64,000 nt of DNA from positions 3,162,001 through 3,226,000 of the forward strand of contig CM049985.1 in NCBI GenBank assembly GCA_016630955.3. The letters run 5' to 3'. Position numbers and translations under genes: made by a program. This DNA is from Didymella arachidicola. Lineage: Eukaryota; Ascomycota; Dothideomycetes; Pleosporales; Didymellaceae. Of the stretch, positions 60,473 to 64,000 are shown one piece after another. The stretch's first letter is position 1. The number at the start of each line of letters is the position of its first letter. Below the pieces are notes generated by a model that saw only the letters and a list, made by a program, of their open reading frames with translations, ran no database searches and was not told the origin of the DNA.

Positions 60473-61630
60473 ATGGCGCCAACAGACGACTCGACCCTAA
60501 CACTCACCGCACATTGTTTGTGTAAGGCGAATACCTTCACGACCGAAGTACCCAGGTCAAGAATTCCTCTGCCAGCACACATATGTCACTGTTGGTCCTG
60601 CAGGCATGTCACTGGCGCCCTCTACAACTCTAGTGCTCGGTGGCCGGAGTCTCGATCCAATGTCGACGTGTCAAAGCTAAAGGTGTACCCCTTTACGCCT
60701 CGCGCCAACCTACTCTTCTGCCCAACTTGCTCCACACCGATGTTCTGGGAACTGCTCTATGAGCCTGGGAAACCACTTGGAGTGCTCTCCGGAACATTGA
60801 GGAACGATGAGGTGGTGCCGATCGTATTTGTTGAACAGAGCTTCGTTGATGACACGATCGATGGAGGCGCGAGTGGGTGGCTGCAGAACGCCAACGGAGA
60901 TGGCTCTCCATGCAGACGTTTCAAGTTTGAGGAAAAGGGCGCTGACCCAGGTGATGAGTTGCCAGCTGACTGGCCACCTGAGAGTGAGCTCATCGGGTTC
61001 GCGAAGAAGACAGAAGACTCGGTACCCATTCGCTGCCGGTGCAAGGGCATTGATCTTATCTTGCATCGCGGTGACTACACGGATATCAAAAAGGAAGACT
61101 TGCCCTGGAACGTCGATCCAAACACCCACAAGCTCTCGACCGTCTTTTGCGGTTGCGACTCGTGCCGACTCCAGGGCGGCATTGACCTTTGGTACTGGGC
61201 CTTCCTCGAGTTGAAGCACCTATCCGCTCCTGATGGAGTCACCTCATTCCCCAAGTCGAAGAACGAGCTGAAGGCGTGCATCGACAACAAAGATCCCGTC
61301 GTGGGCAGTCTGGCCTACTACGCCTCTACGACCAGGACTGGCGTTCTCCGCTTCTTCTGTAACACATGCTCAGCGACCGTGTTCTTCGCAGAAGACGATC
61401 GCCCTGAATTGGTGGATGTATCGGCGGGGTTACTCGATGCGCCAGATGGTGCGCGAGCTGAGGGCTTTCTGTCATGGTCGTTCGGCGAAATTGACTTCAA
61501 GAGAGACGCTGATGGAGGTTGGCGAGCCAAGCATTTCGAGGGAGTAGAGACGGAGGTCGAGAAGTGGAGGAAAGCGCGGGGTTATCCCAAGAATTGGCGG
61601 AGACTCGGAGGAGGCACTGCCCAGAGCTAG
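60473..61630 (+). CDS. Double GFA/CENP-V zinc-binding domain protein
   Basis: GFA-type domains bind zinc and occur in glutathione-dependent formaldehyde-activating enzymes and CENP-V. A single exon of 385 residues from ATG 60473 (MAPTDDSTLTLTAHCLCKAN). Two modules are visible. Module 1: HCLCKANTFTTEV, HICHCWSCRHVTGAL and LLFCPTCSTPMFWEL. Module 2, from about residue 185: IRCRCKGIDLILHRG, VFCGCDSCRLQGGIDLWYW and LRFFCNTCSATVFFAED. Each keeps the C-x-C, C-x-C-x-x-C and C-x-x-C cysteine sets. The C-terminus is basic (VEKWRKARGYPKNWRRLG). The tandem arrangement is known in fungi; whether glutathione or formaldehyde is the substrate is not shown by the sequence. An in-frame ATG at 60428 is not preferred. 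Confidence 0.9.
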   Translation: MAPTDDSTLTLTAHCLCKANTFTTEVPRSRIPLPAHICHCWSCRHVTGALYNSSARWPESRSNVDVSKLKVYPFTPRANLLFCPTCSTPMFWELLYEPGKPLGVLSGTLRNDEVVPIVFVEQSFVDDTIDGGASGWLQNANGDGSPCRRFKFEEKGADPGDELPADWPPESELIGFAKKTEDSVPIRCRCKGIDLILHRGDYTDIKKEDLPWNVDPNTHKLSTVFCGCDSCRLQGGIDLWYWAFLELKHLSAPDGVTSFPKSKNELKACIDNKDPVVGSLAYYASTTRTGVLRFFCNTCSATVFFAEDDRPELVDVSAGLLDAPDGARAEGFLSWSFGEIDFKRDADGGWRAKHFEGVETEVEKWRKARGYPKNWRRLGGGTAQS

Positions 61631-62460
61631 TACTGCTGACGATGGTGCTCTGAGTGCCATTCCGAGTTCGCTTTGCAGACGAGCCGAGGACATGGTGGCG
61701 GAGAAAAGATTGTAGAGCCTGCTGAATAGATGCTGAGAGTGAATGATTGCCATTGTTCGGATACTTCTGCTGAGCCCCTTGCTTGCGGATTCGCACGTGT
61801 TCGCGCGTTTCGCTCGCGCCTTCCAAGGTTGAAACCCACCCGTTCCACGAGCTTATTCATCAGCTTGAAGTCCGGTTCCTCGACGTTGCGATACCCTCTG
61901 ATATCGTGGTCTGCAGCCGCGCCTCCCCCAGTATGCAGCAAGCTCGCTGGCGATGTACCTGCTGCTGCCACGACTTGGTTAACCCCACCTGTTCGACCGC
62001 CTTCAGCTTTGGCGCACGCTGGTCATCCTAGCCGTAGCATCGAGCTGCGTCCCTCGAAGACATGAGGAATCACCGGCTTGTCCTAGCAGAATCAATTGTG
62101 AGTCCGCTGTGGCATGGTACCCCAGGTAGGATCGTGGTGTTGATGGTCGTCCAGCCTGCGGCACTAGCTCCTCCGCGACTTCCTCAAGCCATCCTCTCCC
62201 TCCCTCACCCCCACACCACCTCGCAAAACTCCTCTTCGTACAACGCCCGCCTCATGGTGTTGTCACTCCTCTTCATGCCCATCTTGGAGCTCTCGTCCAG
62301 GTTTTGCCGGTCACCACCACTTTCCTGAAGCTTTCATGGGCTCGCCTGCCTCGAAAACCTCGACCGTACCTTCACACCATCCCCCACAACGCTATAAACC
62401 ACTCGCATACCCAGCTTCGAGGTCAGCGATGGAGCTTCTCTCACCACGGAGCTCCTTCAG
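61631..62460 (-). pseudogene. Eroded unrecognised coding sequence
   Basis: Minus-strand pieces look coding but do not share a frame. Going 5' to 3': SLTSKLGMRVVYSVVGDG (about 62430-62370); EVFEAGEPM in a second frame (about 62360-62335); ESGGDRQNLDESSKMGMKR and RALYEEEFCEVVWG to a stop at 62205 in a third. Further on, a frame at about 62030-61627 contains RGYRNVEEPDFKLMNKLVE. Two single-base shifts would join the first three. The last could be another exon or another gene. I do not recognise a family. Alternatives are short introns I failed to place or sequence errors. Confidence 0.35.
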
Positions 62461-63775
62461 AACTCAAGTAGTGTGAAGTGCGCCGCTGTTGCGTTCGTTG
62501 CCATGAGGGTGCGGAGCACAACGAGTGACTCGACCACATGCACCCGCCCACCGGCTGAGTAAAGGCGCCTTGCACGCTTCCACTGATCAAATCATAGCGT
62601 TGAGTTTGTTTTGGTGGTACAGATTCGTCCTCAATGACCGCCAGTTGTGTGTAACCTGAGCGCGCTTGCATCGAGTTCCACTTCGCCGCTCACACAAAAC
62701 CAATGATAGCGTACACAACCCCCGAAGGCGACGTTAGAGCTGGCGCAGCAAGCACCTGGAATACTTACGGGGTGCTTGAAAATGGGAAATCCCGATGAGG
62801 TTTGGGATCCGCCGCGCTGCTGTCCGCTGGGTATGCTGAACAGGGCCTCTTCAGGGTGAGCCGCGAGTCGACATTGCGTACCATGACCCAAAGAATAAGG
62901 CTGACGCAACGCAGATGAGCCGTCGGCGTTGGGGTCGCCTACGGTGTGCTGCACGAGGCTGTTGGCTCCTTGTGGCAGTACGACCTCGCGCTGAGCTTGC
63001 CGCATCGCCATCCCCCAACTTTGTGCTATCTTCGGCCGAATCGAGCGACAACGACATGATGAAAGCATAACGCAGCTGGAACCATGCCAGTATCTCTGGA
63101 TATCTGACTGCTCGAGTCCAATTGCTCTCTGCTGGGCATGTCCTGGATAACGGTCCTTGGGAGTTTCGATCGAGTTTCGACCGTCTGCCACCAATGTTTG
63201 ACAGCGGTGGATGGGCTTAGGAAATCTCAAGCTAGTGTTGCTGTACGACCACACTGTATGAGACTCCGCCGGCAGCACCGCTGTTGCCGATGGTCATCTA
63301 CGCACGTCGATCGCGTTGCTTTCGAAATCAATGCTTGCGTGGGAAGATGATGCCGCTGCGAGCGATAACGATAACTCGACTTTGAGCTTCGGAAGAAGCA
63401 ATGCTCAACATTGTGAGCTGCATATCTGATTCGCAGGCGTCAGCCCTGGAGGTTCCGGGCCTTGCGAAACAGTTGTACGCACCCAGCCCTTTACATACGT
63501 CGAGCAAGCGGGTGAGCCAATTGCCCCGTTCTGCTGTTCTCTTGGACCGACTGAAGCTGCAACAAGGAACGCCGCCGGGCAACACGATACTTGACGCCTT
63601 GCACGACCTGGTCAAGGATTTAAGCGACTCCGAACTCAAGCGTACTTCTGCTGCTGAGGTCGACAATGGACTTGGGCGATAAATCCGGGATGACTGCTGC
63701 GACATGACCTACAACCGTGCCACATGTCTCGAGATGCAGGCCCTCTCTGCTTCTTCCGTCTCTTTCCTTATCCTC
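62461..63775. other. Region without a supported gene
   Basis: Open frames up to 215 codons (62631-63278 minus) without motif. A plus-strand frame at 63401-63682 has a plausible helical end (LDALHDLVKDLSDSELKR) and could be part of a gene, but no start, splice partner or family is evident. Confidence 0.4.
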
Positions 63776-64000
63776 TTATTTCCCCCAAGCTGCTCTTTCC
63801 ACCCAGGTCATCAATTGTGATTTTCCATTCGCACACTTCCTCCGGTAGTCGCCACCTCTTGTTGTCTCCTTCAGTCGTTTGTGTTTTTCAAGCCGTGCCC
63901 CTTCTCTCTCATCGTCTGTCATATTCGTTATCGCAGCCTTTCTCTCGTCTTCCAACAATTGTGCGAAGTCATCATACATGCTTGACATCCTTCTCTTCCC
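63776..64000 (-). CDS. Partial charged protein running off the window edge
   Basis: A minus-strand frame ends at 63776 and stays open to the window edge, with ATGs at 63988 and 63979 but no upstream stop. It reads YDDFAQLLEDERKAAI, TDDEREGARLEKHKRLKE and SQLMTWVERAAWGK. The even charge pattern suggests a helical C-terminal domain of a larger protein whose 5' part lies beyond 64000. No family recognised. Confidence 0.45.
   Translation of the reverse strand, partial: GKRRMSSMYDDFAQLLEDERKAAITNMTDDEREGARLEKHKRLKETTRGGDYRRKCANGKSQLMTWVERAAWGK

Overview
The window reads as nuclear DNA of a filamentous ascomycete (Pezizomycotina; the gene set would suit a dothideomycete, but the sequence alone does not prove the class). 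The evidence is short GT-AG introns of about 45-100 nt with CTAAC/CTGAC-like branch sites, dense genes on both strands, HET-domain genes, a rhodopsin/SAT4-type membrane protein, a Fot1/pogo-type transposon, and fungal versions of DDI1, RRP8, RAD4, EMC4, APL2, HOS3 and mitochondrial Lon. Exon structures given here were worked out by hand from splice signals and family alignment from memory; each was checked for frame where stated.

Layout. 0-5 kb is an accessory edge: a frameshifted uncharacterised gene, a HET-domain gene with a reading-frame break, and a spliced GNAT/AANAT-like acetyltransferase, all on the minus strand. 5.8-9.3 kb is housekeeping (DDI1, RRP8). 9.9-15.5 kb is accessory again: a HET pseudogene with an in-frame TAG, a three-exon C2H2 zinc-finger gene, and a complete 1864-bp Fot1/pogo element with perfect 69-bp terminal inverted repeats. 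15.9-30.2 kb holds RAD4, a protein kinase, a secreted haem peroxidase, the divergent pair EMC4/APL2, and a DAL5-type transporter. 30.6-41.1 kb is a run of minus-strand genes: alpha/beta hydrolase, DUF1774-like membrane protein, HOS3-type deacetylase and Lon protease. 41.7-45.4 kb is decayed: a DHA1-type transporter lacking its central membrane region, a truncated second pogo-type element, and an RNase H-like gene with a one-base frameshift. 48.9-61.6 kb has a large kinase-like protein, a short-chain dehydrogenase, the SAT4-type protein, a metallophosphoesterase-fold protein without its metal ligands, a disordered repeat protein and a double GFA-domain protein. The last 2.4 kb has only eroded or partial coding sequence.

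No biosynthetic cluster or CRISPR-like system is visible. The housekeeping genes touch DNA repair (RAD4, DDI1), rRNA modification (RRP8), ER membrane insertion (EMC4), clathrin traffic (APL2), chromatin (HOS3) and mitochondrial proteolysis (Lon). They are independent neighbours, not a pathway. The most unusual items are the apparent pseudo-phosphatase at 56.9-57.9 kb, the two pogo-family elements that share a roughly 16-17-nt repeat spacing at their ends, and nonsense changes compatible with repeat-induced point mutation (RIP) in transposon and HET remnants.
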